A stretch of DNA of 13,781 bases. It comes from Clostridiales bacterium (lineage in GTDB: Bacteria; Bacillota; Clostridia; Oscillospirales; Oscillospiraceae). Position numbers and translations under genes: made by a program. The notes beneath the pieces are model-generated. The model was given only the letters and a program-made list of their open reading frames with translations. It was not told the origin of the DNA and searched no databases. Below, piece after piece: positions 5,327-11,981 of the stretch. Location of the stretch: contig DQDL01000040.1 in the NCBI GenBank assembly GCA_003533405.1, forward strand, positions 625 through 14,405. Reading direction: 5' to 3'. Numbering within the stretch: position 1 is the stretch's first letter; every line of letters begins with the position of its first letter.

Positions 5327-5429
5327 TTGACGGGCCTATTTGCGCTTATGCTGCGTTGCCGTCCTTGGAAATACACCTCGGTATTCCCTTCGGACACCGC
5401 CTTGCCTAAACGCAAATAATCTCCGTCAA
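5327..5429 (+). repeat. Inverted/direct repeat unit, copy 1
   Basis: Starts TTGACGGGCCTATTTGCG and ends with the inverse form (on the minus strand TTGACGGAGATTATTTGCG), so the unit has imperfect inverted ends. The first 58 nt (5328-5385) recur at 5446-5503 with 3 mismatches. The middle holds CCTTGGAAATACACC and CGGTATT. Confidence 0.65.
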
Positions 5430-5445
5430 AGAACTAAAATTGAAG

Positions 5446-5503
5446 TGACGGGCCTATTTGCGTTTATGCTGCGTTGCCGCCCTTGGAAATACACCACGGT
5501 ATT
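5446..5503 (+). repeat. Direct repeat unit, copy 2
   Basis: 55 of 58 positions match 5328-5385, at a period of 118 bp. The sequence then diverges, although ATCTCCGTC, the inverse-end motif of copy 1, reappears at about 5557. The 5309-5583 stretch holds no gene; reading frames across it come from the repeats. Confidence 0.7.
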
Positions 5504-5583
5504 ACCGGAATTTTTTGCGAAGTATGGGCGGAAAAGAGCCGCTCAAAACCGGTTTCATCTCCGTCTTATACTGCCCTTGCCTT

Positions 5584-6129
5584 TTACTTTTCCGTTGCCA
5601 TGGTCATAAGCGCCTGCTTGAGACGGAAAACCTGCGTTGCATGCGTGACATTCAGCTCGTCAAGCTGCTTGTTTATCTTGTCGATGGCCTCGAGCTGACG
5701 CAGCGAGAACCCGTCCGAGCTCGGCTGCACCGGTGCGGCAAGCTTCTCGGCAGAGCCCTTGGCCTGCTCAAGCAGCAAGCTTGCCTGAAACTTTGCGTCG
5801 GCAAGGATCTTGTCCGCCTCGGCCTGTGCGCTGCTCTTGAGCGCCTCGGCATCGGCCTTGGCCTTGCTGATAAGCAGCGCCGCCTGCGCCTCGGCCTGCT
5901 CGACCGTCGATTTTGCCTGCGCCTGTGCGTTTATGACCGCAACGCCGATCTCGTCCTTGGCCGACTTCACATCTTCGGCAGCCTTGCGCAGCTTGACATT
6001 CTCGTCAAGCAGCGTCAGCACCTCCTGCTTGAGCTCGTCAAGCTTTGCATCGACCTTGCCTGCGTTATAATACTTCTGCTTTGCGATCTCAAAGCGGATA
6101 GAATCGAGATATTCCTTTGTGATAGCCAT
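5584..6129 (-). CDS. DivIVA-like coiled-coil protein
   Basis: 181 aa from ATG 6129, preceded by AGGGGG 7 nt upstream; the longer in-frame extension passes through the promoter and is not coding. The N-terminus (MAITKEYLDSIRFEIAKQKY then YNAGKVDAKLDEL, about residues 1-34) has the layout of the DivIVA/GpsB lipid-binding domain: F..(A/K)..K.YN...VD..LDEL. Residues about 35-135 are a continuous coiled coil rich in Ala, Glu, Lys and Gln (AQAQAKSTVEQAEAQAALLI), and a second helix follows the Pro/Ser break at about 143-149. DivIVA proteins sit on curved membrane at septa and poles and recruit partners. Assignment is by pattern; a generic coiled-coil scaffold is the alternative. It is divergent from the 504-aa coiled-coil membrane protein. 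Confidence 0.6.
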   Translation of the reverse strand: MAITKEYLDSIRFEIAKQKYYNAGKVDAKLDELKQEVLTLLDENVKLRKAAEDVKSAKDEIGVAVINAQAQAKSTVEQAEAQAALLISKAKADAEALKSSAQAEADKILADAKFQASLLLEQAKGSAEKLAAPVQPSSDGFSLRQLEAIDKINKQLDELNVTHATQVFRLKQALMTMATEK

Positions 6130-6163
6130 TATAAAGCCCCCTGTATATACAGCTTTGCCTGTT

Positions 6164-6192
6164 ATTTTAGCAGATTTGCACAAAAAATGCAA
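6164..6192 (-). promoter_or_regulatory. Promoter of the DivIVA-like gene
   Basis: On the minus strand TTGCAT (rc of 6187-6192), 17-bp spacer, TAAAAT (rc of 6164-6169, 5 of 6). The start would be near 6157, with a leader of about 28 nt. Confidence 0.55.
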
Positions 6193-6235
6193 TGAAACTT
6201 TTCTGTAACGAATTTGGCAAAATGCATCTGATGTA

Positions 6236-6264
6236 TTGACAATTTGCGTTTTTGTTAATAAAAT
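6236..6264 (+). promoter_or_regulatory. Strong sigma-A promoter of the 504-aa protein gene
   Basis: A perfect TTGACA (6236-6241), 17-bp spacer, TAAAAT (6259-6264, 5 of 6). The start is predicted near 6271, leaving a leader of about 55 nt. Confidence 0.8.
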
Positions 6265-6275
6265 GTGAATACACG

Positions 6276-6296
6276 GCATATTAATTAACAATATGC
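6276..6296. promoter_or_regulatory. Inverted repeat just downstream of the start site
   Basis: GCATATT-N7-AATATGC, a perfect 7-bp inverted repeat five bases after the predicted transcription start of the 504-aa gene. It could be an operator or a short 5' stabilising hairpin; no other copy was seen in the window. Confidence 0.4.
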
Positions 6297-6326
6297 ATTA
6301 ATAAGTAAATTTTTAAGGGGAAAGAA

Positions 6327-7841
6327 ATGAAGAAAACAGCGTTTACCACCGTTATGAGCATTCTTCTTATCATTGTCTGCTTGTTCGGTCTCGTCGCCGT
6401 CGGTCTCGGCGTGAAGGACGGTCTGGCTATCAAGAAGTACAAGGAAGACGATGCAAAGGCAGCGGATGTTGTCGGTCAGCTTGAGGATGCTATCGCACTT
6501 CTGAAGGAAAACGAAGATGCGTACAATGAGGGTGTCGGCACCTACGCAAAGGGCCTGAGTGATTACTCGGCCGGTAAGAAGGAGCTTGCCGCCGGTAAAA
6601 AGACCTACAACGCAGGCAAGAGCGAGTACGAAAAGGGTCTTGCCGCTTACAAGGAAGGCAAGAAGGCTCTGGAGGAGGGCTATGCCCAGTACGAGCAGGG
6701 CAAGAAGGATCTCGAGGCCGGCAAGAAGAAGGTCGCCGAGGGTCAGAAGCTCATCGACGCAAACACCGAAGCTTACAACAAGGGCAAGGCAATGCTCGAA
6801 AAGATCGAGCCGCTCATGCCGCTGCTCAATACCTATGTTAAGTTCCGTGACGGCTCTATCGCCAAGCTCCCCGGCTTTGACTCCGCTCAGGCATGGTTCG
6901 TGAGCAAGGTTCGTCCCGTCGCCGAGAAGGCCGGTCTGACCATCCCCGAGGATGTCACCGACTTCCCCAAGTATATGCAGCAGATGGTCGCCGACGGTAA
7001 GGCTCAGCTCAAGGAGTATGAGGACGGTCTGGCAGCGCTCGAAGCAGGCAAGAAGCAGGTAGCCGAGGGCGAGAAGGCTCTCAAGGCCGCCGAGGCTCAG
7101 CTGGCAGCAGGCGAGAAGGAGCTTGCCGCAGGTGAGAAGAAGCTCAAGGCCGCCGAGAAGGAGCTTGCCGCAGGCGCAAATAAGCTCAAGGCAGGCGAGA
7201 AGGAGCTTGCAGCCGGTGCGGCAAAGCTTGCCGACGGCAAGGCTTCTCTCGAGGAGTTTGAAAACGGCATGGCGCTCGTTGACGAGTACACCATGACCTG
7301 CTATAAGAATAAGCCCATTTACCGCCACAACGGCGATATGGCAGTCCCCGGCCCCGAGCAGCGTCTCGGCGAGGACTTTAGCTGGTACAAGATGGGCGAC
7401 GACGGCAAGGTCGTCACCCTGCGCAACGGCGATCCGTATCTGGATCTTGACCAGTGCCTCGTAGTGTGCAAGACGTTCCGTGAGTCCGTTGCCGACCATG
7501 TCGCCGATGTCACCCACGAGCTGTACATGCGCCTTGGCCTGTATGTCGCCGTGGCGATCGCATCGCTGCTCGGCCTCGTTGCCGGCTTCATGGGTCTTGC
7601 CGGCAAGGGCGGCGCCGCCACCCTCGGCATCATCACCGCAGTGCTGGCAGTCGCCTGCAACATTTTCGGTGCATGCACCCGCTACTACGGCTACACCTAC
7701 CCGCTCAAGGATGGCACCTACTCCGGCACGCTGCAGTTTGTCGCACTGATATTGCTCGCAGTCGTCGCAGTAATATTCGCCGTCGCCGCCGCCTCCGCCA
7801 AAAAGAAAGCCAAGGCGGAAGCAGTTCCCGCAGCAGAGTAA
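6327..7841 (+). CDS. Membrane-anchored glycine-heptad coiled-coil protein
   Basis: 504 aa; ATG 6327 has AGGGGA upstream. Domain order: N-terminal membrane segment at 8-29; first helical block 63-153, made of 13 heptads with Gly at positions 69, 76, 83 and every seventh residue to 153 (Asn at 146); a distinct middle domain at about 155-225 (LLNTYVKFRDGSIAKLPGFD); second block 228-304 with heptads such as EKELAAG; a globular part at 315-400; then three membrane segments at 402-424, 431-449 and 469-489 and a Lys/Ala-rich tail. Tyr is frequent in block 1. Gly-ended heptad blocks between membrane segments recall YhgE/Pip-type envelope proteins, but I cannot name the family. The protein likely spans the membrane with a long extracytoplasmic rod. 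It has its own promoter and terminator. Confidence 0.7.
   Translation: MKKTAFTTVMSILLIIVCLFGLVAVGLGVKDGLAIKKYKEDDAKAADVVGQLEDAIALLKENEDAYNEGVGTYAKGLSDYSAGKKELAAGKKTYNAGKSEYEKGLAAYKEGKKALEEGYAQYEQGKKDLEAGKKKVAEGQKLIDANTEAYNKGKAMLEKIEPLMPLLNTYVKFRDGSIAKLPGFDSAQAWFVSKVRPVAEKAGLTIPEDVTDFPKYMQQMVADGKAQLKEYEDGLAALEAGKKQVAEGEKALKAAEAQLAAGEKELAAGEKKLKAAEKELAAGANKLKAGEKELAAGAAKLADGKASLEEFENGMALVDEYTMTCYKNKPIYRHNGDMAVPGPEQRLGEDFSWYKMGDDGKVVTLRNGDPYLDLDQCLVVCKTFRESVADHVADVTHELYMRLGLYVAVAIASLLGLVAGFMGLAGKGGAATLGIITAVLAVACNIFGACTRYYGYTYPLKDGTYSGTLQFVALILLAVVAVIFAVAAASAKKKAKAEAVPAAE
7113..7238 (+). repeat. 42-bp tandem repeat inside the second heptad block
   Basis: The segment beginning GAGAAGGAGCTTGC recurs at 7113, 7155 and 7197, exactly 42 bp (two heptads) apart. 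The near-identity in codons, not only in residues, points to recent duplication within the gene. Confidence 0.7.
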
Positions 7842-7853
7842 ACGAAACAAATC

Positions 7854-7886
7854 AAAAACTCCGAACCAAACGGTTCGGAGTTTTTT
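7854..7886. terminator. Intrinsic terminator after the 504-aa gene
   Basis: ACTCCGAACC (7858-7867) and GGTTCGGAGT (7872-7881) form a 10-bp stem with an AAAC loop, flanked by AAAA on the left and TTTTT on the right, so it can work in both directions. Confidence 0.9.
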
Positions 7887-7975
7887 GCTGTTAAGAGACG
7901 ATTTTTCAAACTTTTCTTTGTTTCGCCGAAAGAAAAGCTTTTTCAATAGCGAACGAACACTTTGGCGTTACTCTG

Positions 7976-8044
7976 CTGCGTCAGCCCGACTGGCAACTGC
8001 ACCTTAGAGTTAAACCTGACCATCAACCTATCGGTGCACTGCAA
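7976..8044 (+). repeat. 69-bp dispersed repeat, copy B
   Basis: Begins CTGCGTCAGCCCGACTGGCA and ends ACCTATCGGTGCACTGCAA. It aligns gaplessly with copies A (3725-3793, opposite strand) and C, the centre being most diverged. Confidence 0.75.
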
Positions 8045-8158
8045 GTTATTCGCAGAGGATTAAACCTCCGCAGTCAAATCGGCCGGTGCACCGATACCCT
8101 GTACCGGGTTTCCAAAGGGTGGCTTTTCAATACGCTCCAACGCTTTCACTGTTCGTTA

Positions 8159-8227
8159 TTGCGTCAGCTCGACCGGTAACTGCCTACTAAAGTCTAGCGT
8201 GTCCATAAGCCTATCGGCACAGTGCAA
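8159..8227 (+). repeat. 69-bp dispersed repeat, copy C
   Basis: Begins TTGCGTCAGCTCGACCGGTA, contains CTACTAAAGTCTAG and ends CCTATCGGCACAGTGCAA. It is closer to solo copy A than to B in the ACTAAAGT core. It ends three bases before the right terminal inverted repeat of the element. Confidence 0.75.
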
Positions 8228-8284
8228 TAAGGCGAAACAAAGAAAAGTTAATATATGGCAAATAATGATTGGTTAAGCCGAATA

Positions 8285-9274
8285 TCAGCCTATCAGCAGT
8301 TCGGCTATCTGCACGGCGTTGGTGGCGGCGCCTTTGCGGAGCTGGTCGCCGCAGCACCACAGGAGCAGACCGTTTTCGTCCGTCAGATCCTCTCTTATCC
8401 TGCCGACGAGGACGAGGTCTTGATCGGTGGATAAAAGGGGCATGGGGTAGAGAAGATCGTCCAGCTCGTCTAAGAGCTTGCAGCCCGGGGCGGCGGATAT
8501 CGCCGCTCTTGCATCGTCGACCGTGAGCTTTTCTCTCGTTTTCAGCTGCACCGACACGCTGTGACTGCGCACGACCGGCACCCGCACGCAGGTGCAGCTG
8601 ACCCGCATTTCCGGCAGGTGCAGTATGCGCCGCCCCTCGTTCTGAAGCTTCATCTCCTCGGAGGTGTAGCCCACAAACTGCCGCTCGCCTATCTGCGGGA
8701 TGACATTGTATGCAATTTGGTGCGCAAACACCCGGGGTACATAGCTTTTGCCCTCGGCCGTTGCCTCTATCTCGCCGAATAGCTCCTGCGGCCCTGCCGA
8801 GCCTGCGCCGGACACCGCCTGATAGGATGACACCACCATGCTCTCAACGGGGCTCAGGCGGCGCAGCGCACTTATCGCCGTGCAGGTGATGGTGGTCGTG
8901 CAGTTGGGGTTTGCGATGATGCCCGAATGCTTTCTGACATCCTCGGGGTTTATCTCCGGCACGACGAGCGGCACATCGGGGCAGAGCCTGAAAGCGCTCG
9001 AATTATCGACAAACACCGCACCGGCGGCCTTGATATCGGCGGCAAATGCGGCGGCGATGTTATTTTCCGCCGCACCGAGGACGATATCGAGCCCCTTGAA
9101 GTTCTCGGATTTTGCCTCGACTACCTCGTGCCCGTCAATTGCCTGCCCCGCCGAGCGCTTGCTCGCCAGCAGCCGAAGCTCACCCACGGGGAAGCTGCGC
9201 TCACGCAGAATTTTCAGCATCTCACGCCCGACTGCGCCCGTTGCGCCGAGGATGCCAACATTATATTTGTCCAT
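8285..9274 (-). CDS. asd: Aspartate-semialdehyde dehydrogenase
   Basis: 329 aa, cytoplasmic, full family length. It reduces aspartyl phosphate with NADPH to aspartate semialdehyde, the branch point to lysine/diaminopimelate and to homoserine. Visible marks: the nucleotide-binding loop GILGATGAVGREML at 7-20, VDNSSAFR at 89-96, ANPNCTT with the catalytic Cys125, SYQAVSGAGSAGPQEL at 150-165, and RVPVVRSHS with the likely acid-base His238. The usual SAGG-type motif after the second strand reads GAAENN (68-72), a variant. ATG 9274 has GGGAGG 5 nt upstream. The gene follows hom by 70 bp, with an intrinsic terminator hairpin in between whose T-run touches the ribosome binding site, so expression probably depends on read-through from hom. 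Confidence 0.95.
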   Translation of the reverse strand: MDKYNVGILGATGAVGREMLKILRERSFPVGELRLLASKRSAGQAIDGHEVVEAKSENFKGLDIVLGAAENNIAAAFAADIKAAGAVFVDNSSAFRLCPDVPLVVPEINPEDVRKHSGIIANPNCTTTITCTAISALRRLSPVESMVVSSYQAVSGAGSAGPQELFGEIEATAEGKSYVPRVFAHQIAYNVIPQIGERQFVGYTSEEMKLQNEGRRILHLPEMRVSCTCVRVPVVRSHSVSVQLKTREKLTVDDARAAISAAPGCKLLDELDDLLYPMPLLSTDQDLVLVGRIREDLTDENGLLLWCCGDQLRKGAATNAVQIAELLIG

Positions 9275-9286
9275 ACCAGACCTCCC

Positions 9287-9317
9287 AAAAGAAAAGCCGC
9301 CCTCAACGAGGGCGGCT
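9287..9317 (-). terminator. Hairpin terminator/attenuator between hom and asd
   Basis: On the minus strand AGCCGCCCTC (rc of 9308-9317), GTT loop, GAGGGCGGCT (rc of 9295-9304), then TTTTCTTTT, then directly GGGAGG, the asd ribosome binding site (rc of 9281-9286). A competing CCGCCC lies immediately after the hom stop codon (rc of 9339-9344) and could pair with the 3' arm. No promoter fits between hairpin and asd. Confidence 0.85.
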
Positions 9318-9344
9318 CGTATATTCAATTGTATGCCCGGGCGG

Positions 9345-10484
9345 TCAAATGATGCCTGCAATAAACAGCGCAGGGTCGGTTTGCTTTGCCTTTGCCGCCC
9401 ATGCGTGCATTTCCGAGACGGAGATATCGCCGGTCACGACGCCGTCGCCGCAGGGGGCGACGGTGACGCCGTCAAGCCAAGCGTCACTGCCCGCAAAGCG
9501 CACATAGTACGGGTGCTTTTCGGCGGAATTGTCGGGCTTTGCGGGCTTCATGGTGTCGGTGTAAAACCCACGCACGCCGCTTGCGATGTCGAGACAGTCG
9601 GCGACTGCGTTGTATGCCGTGGGGAAGCGCCCTGCGCCTTGGCCATAGAAGCTTTCCTTGCCGGTGAGGGCGGTCTCGAACGAGATGACATTGCGGTTTG
9701 CGGACACAGCAGCCTCGAGCTCGCCCACGGGAACGAAGCTCGGTTCGACATAAACCGACAGCCTGCCGCCGGAGTTTTTGCCGAAGGCGAGCATTTTGCA
9801 TACCCTGTTCATGCTCTCGGCGGCTGCGATATCCGTTGCCGCTACCGTGCGGATGCCGAACACGGGCACTTCCTCTTCCGAAAGGCAGCAGCCGAAGGCG
9901 ACATTGGCGGTGATGATGCACTTGCGCTGAATGTCGAGCCCGTCGATGTCCGCCGAGGGGTCGGCCTCGGCGTAGCCTAACTCCTGCGCAAGCCTTAGTA
10001 CCTCCGCAAAATCACTTCCGTCGGTGTGCATGGCGTCAAGGATGAAATTTGTCGTGCCGTTCATGATGCCGGAAAAGGCGGTGACCCCGTCCAGCCGCAG
10101 GACACGCTCGAGATTCACCAGCCACGGGATGCCGCCGCCGACTGCGGGAGTGCAGCGGAAGGCAACACCTTGCTCGTGCGCCGTCTGCGTGAGCTCACGG
10201 TAATAGTGCGCAACCAAATGCTTGTTTGCGGTGACGACATTTTTGCCCGACTTCATCGCCTGCGTCACATACTCGAACGCCGGATGCAGGCCGCCCATGA
10301 CCTCAATGACGGTGTCAACGGACGCATCATTTAATATTGTATCGATATCGCTGACGGCTTTATCGCCGAGCTCCGGTCTCGGCCTGCGCACGAGGACATA
10401 TTTTAGCTCCAGATCGCTGCGCTTATTGCAGATATCCAAAACTCCGCCGCCGACAACGCCGCAGCCCAAAAGTGCGATTTTCAT
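9345..10484 (-). CDS. hom: Homoserine dehydrogenase (short C-terminus)
   Basis: 379 aa from ATG 10484, with AGGGG 8 nt upstream; the longer frame upstream runs through the promoter. It reduces aspartate semialdehyde to homoserine for threonine and methionine. Residues 1-12 show the Rossmann motif MKIALLGCGVVGGG, followed by VIEVMGG (near 62), SGKNVVTANKHL (near 80-91), GGGIPW, SGIMNGTTNFIL and the catalytic stretch GYAEADPSADIDGLDIQRK with its conserved Asp and Lys. FYGQGAGRFPTA marks the end of the catalytic domain. The usual C-terminal ACT domain of about 80 residues is reduced to roughly 55 (from HPYYVRF on) without the normal ACT glycine pattern, so threonine feedback may be weak or absent (inference). 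First gene of the hom-asd unit. Confidence 0.93.
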   Translation of the reverse strand: MKIALLGCGVVGGGVLDICNKRSDLELKYVLVRRPRPELGDKAVSDIDTILNDASVDTVIEVMGGLHPAFEYVTQAMKSGKNVVTANKHLVAHYYRELTQTAHEQGVAFRCTPAVGGGIPWLVNLERVLRLDGVTAFSGIMNGTTNFILDAMHTDGSDFAEVLRLAQELGYAEADPSADIDGLDIQRKCIITANVAFGCCLSEEEVPVFGIRTVAATDIAAAESMNRVCKMLAFGKNSGGRLSVYVEPSFVPVGELEAAVSANRNVISFETALTGKESFYGQGAGRFPTAYNAVADCLDIASGVRGFYTDTMKPAKPDNSAEKHPYYVRFAGSDAWLDGVTVAPCGDGVVTGDISVSEMHAWAAKAKQTDPALFIAGII

Positions 10485-10509
10485 ACAAAAACACCCCTTT
10501 TTTGACTGC

Positions 10510-10538
10510 AATATAGCACGCAAGCGGAAATTTCGCAA
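10510..10538 (-). promoter_or_regulatory. Promoter of hom-asd
   Basis: On the minus strand TTGCGA (rc of 10533-10538), 17-bp spacer, TATATT (rc of 10510-10515) with an extended -10 TGC. The leader is only about 20 nt, so there is no room for a riboswitch before hom. Confidence 0.65.
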
Positions 10539-10553
10539 GCTTTTCGAAAAAAA

Positions 10554-10571
10554 TGCAAAAATATTTTTGCA
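10554..10571. promoter_or_regulatory. 18-bp perfect palindrome upstream of the hom promoter
   Basis: TGCAAAAATATTTTTGCA lies about 15 bp upstream of the hom -35 box, where an activator would bind. A second, shorter palindrome (AAAAATGCATTTTT, 10586-10599) follows. Both are AT-rich, so chance is possible. Confidence 0.4.
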
Positions 10572-10706
10572 ACTAGATATGGACGAAAAATGCATTTTTG
10601 TTCTACATATTGCAAAACGGGGATAGAAATCGGGCAAAAGCGGCGTTTTGACCAAGCTTTGATAAAGTTTTTGCAGGTTTTAAAAATAAAAATTTCATTT
10701 TACCTA

Positions 10707-10735
10707 TTGAAATTCGTGAAAATAGGGTGTATACT
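10707..10735 (+). promoter_or_regulatory. Sigma-A promoter of the TAXI binding protein gene
   Basis: TTGAAA (10707-10712), 17-bp spacer, TATACT (10730-10735). The predicted start is near 10742, giving a leader of about 65 nt without visible strong structure. Confidence 0.75.
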
Positions 10736-10806
10736 GTGCGAGTAATGAATTTTTGAAAATGAATTTATTCAAAATTGATATTGCAAAAAACAGGAGGAAA
10801 TGAAAA

Positions 10807-11751
10807 ATGAAAAAGATCACAGCGATAGTTCTCGCAGTCATGATGGTCTTCGCTCTGTGCGCATGCGGCGGCGGTGACAACCTCACCTTCGTCACCGGCG
10901 GCGAGCAGGGCACCTACTATGCATTCGGCACCGTCATTGCACAGCAGGTCTCCGACAAGACCGACACCAAGATCACCGCAGTCTCCGGCAACGGCTCCAA
11001 GGCCAATGTCGAGGACCTTGCATCCGGCGGCGCTCAGCTGGCATTCTGCCAGTCCGATGTTATGAGCTATGCTTACAGCGGCACCAACCTCTTCGCCGAC
11101 TCCGGCGCAGTCAAGGATTTCTCCGTTGTCGCAGCTCTCTACATGGAGCAGGTCCAGATCGTCACCATGAATCCCGACATCAAGACCGTTGCCGACCTCA
11201 GGGGCAAGAAGGTCTCCATCGGCGCTTCCGGCTCGGGCGTTAACTTCAACGCTGTCGATGTTCTCAAGGCATACGGCATGACCGTCGACGATATCGATCC
11301 TCAGTACCTCGACTTCGGCGACTCGGCTGAGGGTCTGAAGGACGGCAAGATCGATGCAGCCTTCGTCGTTGCAGGCGCTCCCACCGTCGCTATCTCCGAC
11401 CTGAGCACCAGCGGCCAGGTCTACCTCGTCGGCTTCGACAAGGAGCACACCGATAAGCTCATCGCAGAGTGCCCCTACTACAGCACCTACACCATCAAGA
11501 AGGATGTCTACAAGACCCCCGATGATGTCAATACCGTTGCAGTCGCAGCAGTTGTTCTCGCAAGGAACGATGTCTCCGAGGACGCTATCTACAACTTCAT
11601 GACCGCAACCTTCGACAATCTTGAGGAGCTGGGTAAGGCACACGCAAAGGGCAAGGAGCTCAGCCTCGAGTTTGCTTCCTCCATCACCGATGTACCTTAT
11701 CATCCCGGTGCAGTTAAGTACTTTGCCGAGCATGATATCACTGTAAAGTGA
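10807..11751 (+). CDS. TAXI-family TRAP transporter solute-binding lipoprotein
   Basis: 314 aa. ATG 10807 has GGAGG 9 nt upstream. Residues 1-19 are a lipoprotein signal peptide (basic KK, hydrophobic core, lipobox LCAC with the lipidated Cys20; Cys at -2 is unusual but tolerated). The mature part starts GGGDNLTFVTGGEQGTYYAF, the TAXI-TRAP signature in which GGxxGTYY binds the ligand carboxylate. Also typical are SGNGSKANVEDLASGGAQLA, the LRGKKVSIGASGSGVNFNA block at about 137-155 and the hinge FVVAGAPTVAI. TAXI proteins carry small dicarboxylates, amino acids such as glutamate, or related acids; the ligand cannot be told from sequence. It is the extracytoplasmic receptor for the permease at 12204. 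Codon bias (GCA, ACC, GTC) suggests high expression. Confidence 0.92.
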   Translation: MKKITAIVLAVMMVFALCACGGGDNLTFVTGGEQGTYYAFGTVIAQQVSDKTDTKITAVSGNGSKANVEDLASGGAQLAFCQSDVMSYAYSGTNLFADSGAVKDFSVVAALYMEQVQIVTMNPDIKTVADLRGKKVSIGASGSGVNFNAVDVLKAYGMTVDDIDPQYLDFGDSAEGLKDGKIDAAFVVAGAPTVAISDLSTSGQVYLVGFDKEHTDKLIAECPYYSTYTIKKDVYKTPDDVNTVAVAAVVLARNDVSEDAIYNFMTATFDNLEELGKAHAKGKELSLEFASSITDVPYHPGAVKYFAEHDITVK

Positions 11752-11796
11752 TGTTAGCTCCCGAGGCAAAAGCTTAACGGAATACTAACAAAAAAC

Positions 11797-11840
11797 GACT
11801 ACGGTACCCTCGTGGTACCGTAGTCTGCCACTTTATTTTT
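11797..11840. terminator. Intrinsic terminator between binding protein and permease
   Basis: GACTACGGTACC (11797-11808) and GGTACCGTAGTC (11814-11825) form a perfect 12-bp stem with a 5-nt loop. The plus-strand tail is TGCCACTTTATTTTT and the minus-strand side is GTTTTTTG, so it works in both directions, more typically on the minus strand. Confidence 0.75.
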
Positions 11841-11871
11841 GCTTGAGCTGGCGTGAATCGGACTCATGTCG

Positions 11872-11981
11872 CCTGTCAGTGCGCCCTTTCGGGGCTTTTC
11901 GCCCTTTCTCGCCTCACCGGGCACAAAGCCCGCCATCGCCAAGAAAAAACGAAAATCCCTCGAAAAATCATCACTGACAGG
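11872..11981. repeat. Inverted repeat bracket in the transporter spacer
   Basis: CCTGTCAGTG (11872-11881) and CACTGACAGG (11972-11981) are perfect 10-bp inverted ends around 90 bp rich in GGGC/GCCC motifs. The rest of the 11841-12203 spacer holds a 7-bp hairpin GTGTCGG-CCAAAA-CCGACAC (12059-12078) and a loose GCAGGT/ACCTGC stem (12119-12160) followed by TTTT. No gene is supported here and no convincing promoter for the permease was found. Confidence 0.5.

Larger units (their letters stand above)
7909..8249. mobile_element. MITE-like element with 19-bp terminal inverted repeats
   Basis: The ends are perfect inverted copies: AACTTTTCTTTGTTTCGCC at 7909-7927 and its complement at 8231-8249. The 341-bp element has no credible gene. 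Inside are two diverged tandem units of about 110 bp (from about 7936 and 8122), each beginning GCTTTT(T)CAATA and containing one 69-bp repeat. The central part has several short palindromes (for example ATCGG/CCGAT near 8079-8095 and ACCC/GGGT near 8096-8109). No target-site duplication is obvious, so mobility is not proven; it may be a non-autonomous element or an extragenic repeat cluster. It lies between the terminator of the 504-aa gene and the 3' end of asd. Confidence 0.6.

Noticed and set aside
5458..6195. Open frame on the plus strand over the DivIVA-like gene
   Set aside because: It starts in the extragenic repeat and reads antisense through a gene with a good ribosome binding site and promoter.
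6285..7946. 553-codon open frame antisense to the glycine-heptad protein
   Set aside because: Its repeats mirror the heptad DNA repeats of the real gene, and it would start inside the opposite gene's downstream terminator region.
7973..8229. CRISPR-like array because of regularly recurring units
   Set aside because: Only two units, about 110 bp long and diverged, without short identical repeats or unique spacers, and no cas gene nearby.
8275..8306. AGCCGAA/TTCGGCT stem at the end of asd as a terminator
   Set aside because: The stem overlaps the last asd codons, has a 17-nt loop and no T-run; it may be chance.
10484..10620. Riboswitch or leader-peptide control in front of hom
   Set aside because: The promoter at 10510-10538 leaves only about 20 nt of leader, too short for either.
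11846..11875. Possible tRNA 3' end (CGTGAATCGGACTC) that could mark an integration site
   Set aside because: The T-arm does not pair and no cloverleaf can be built on either strand.
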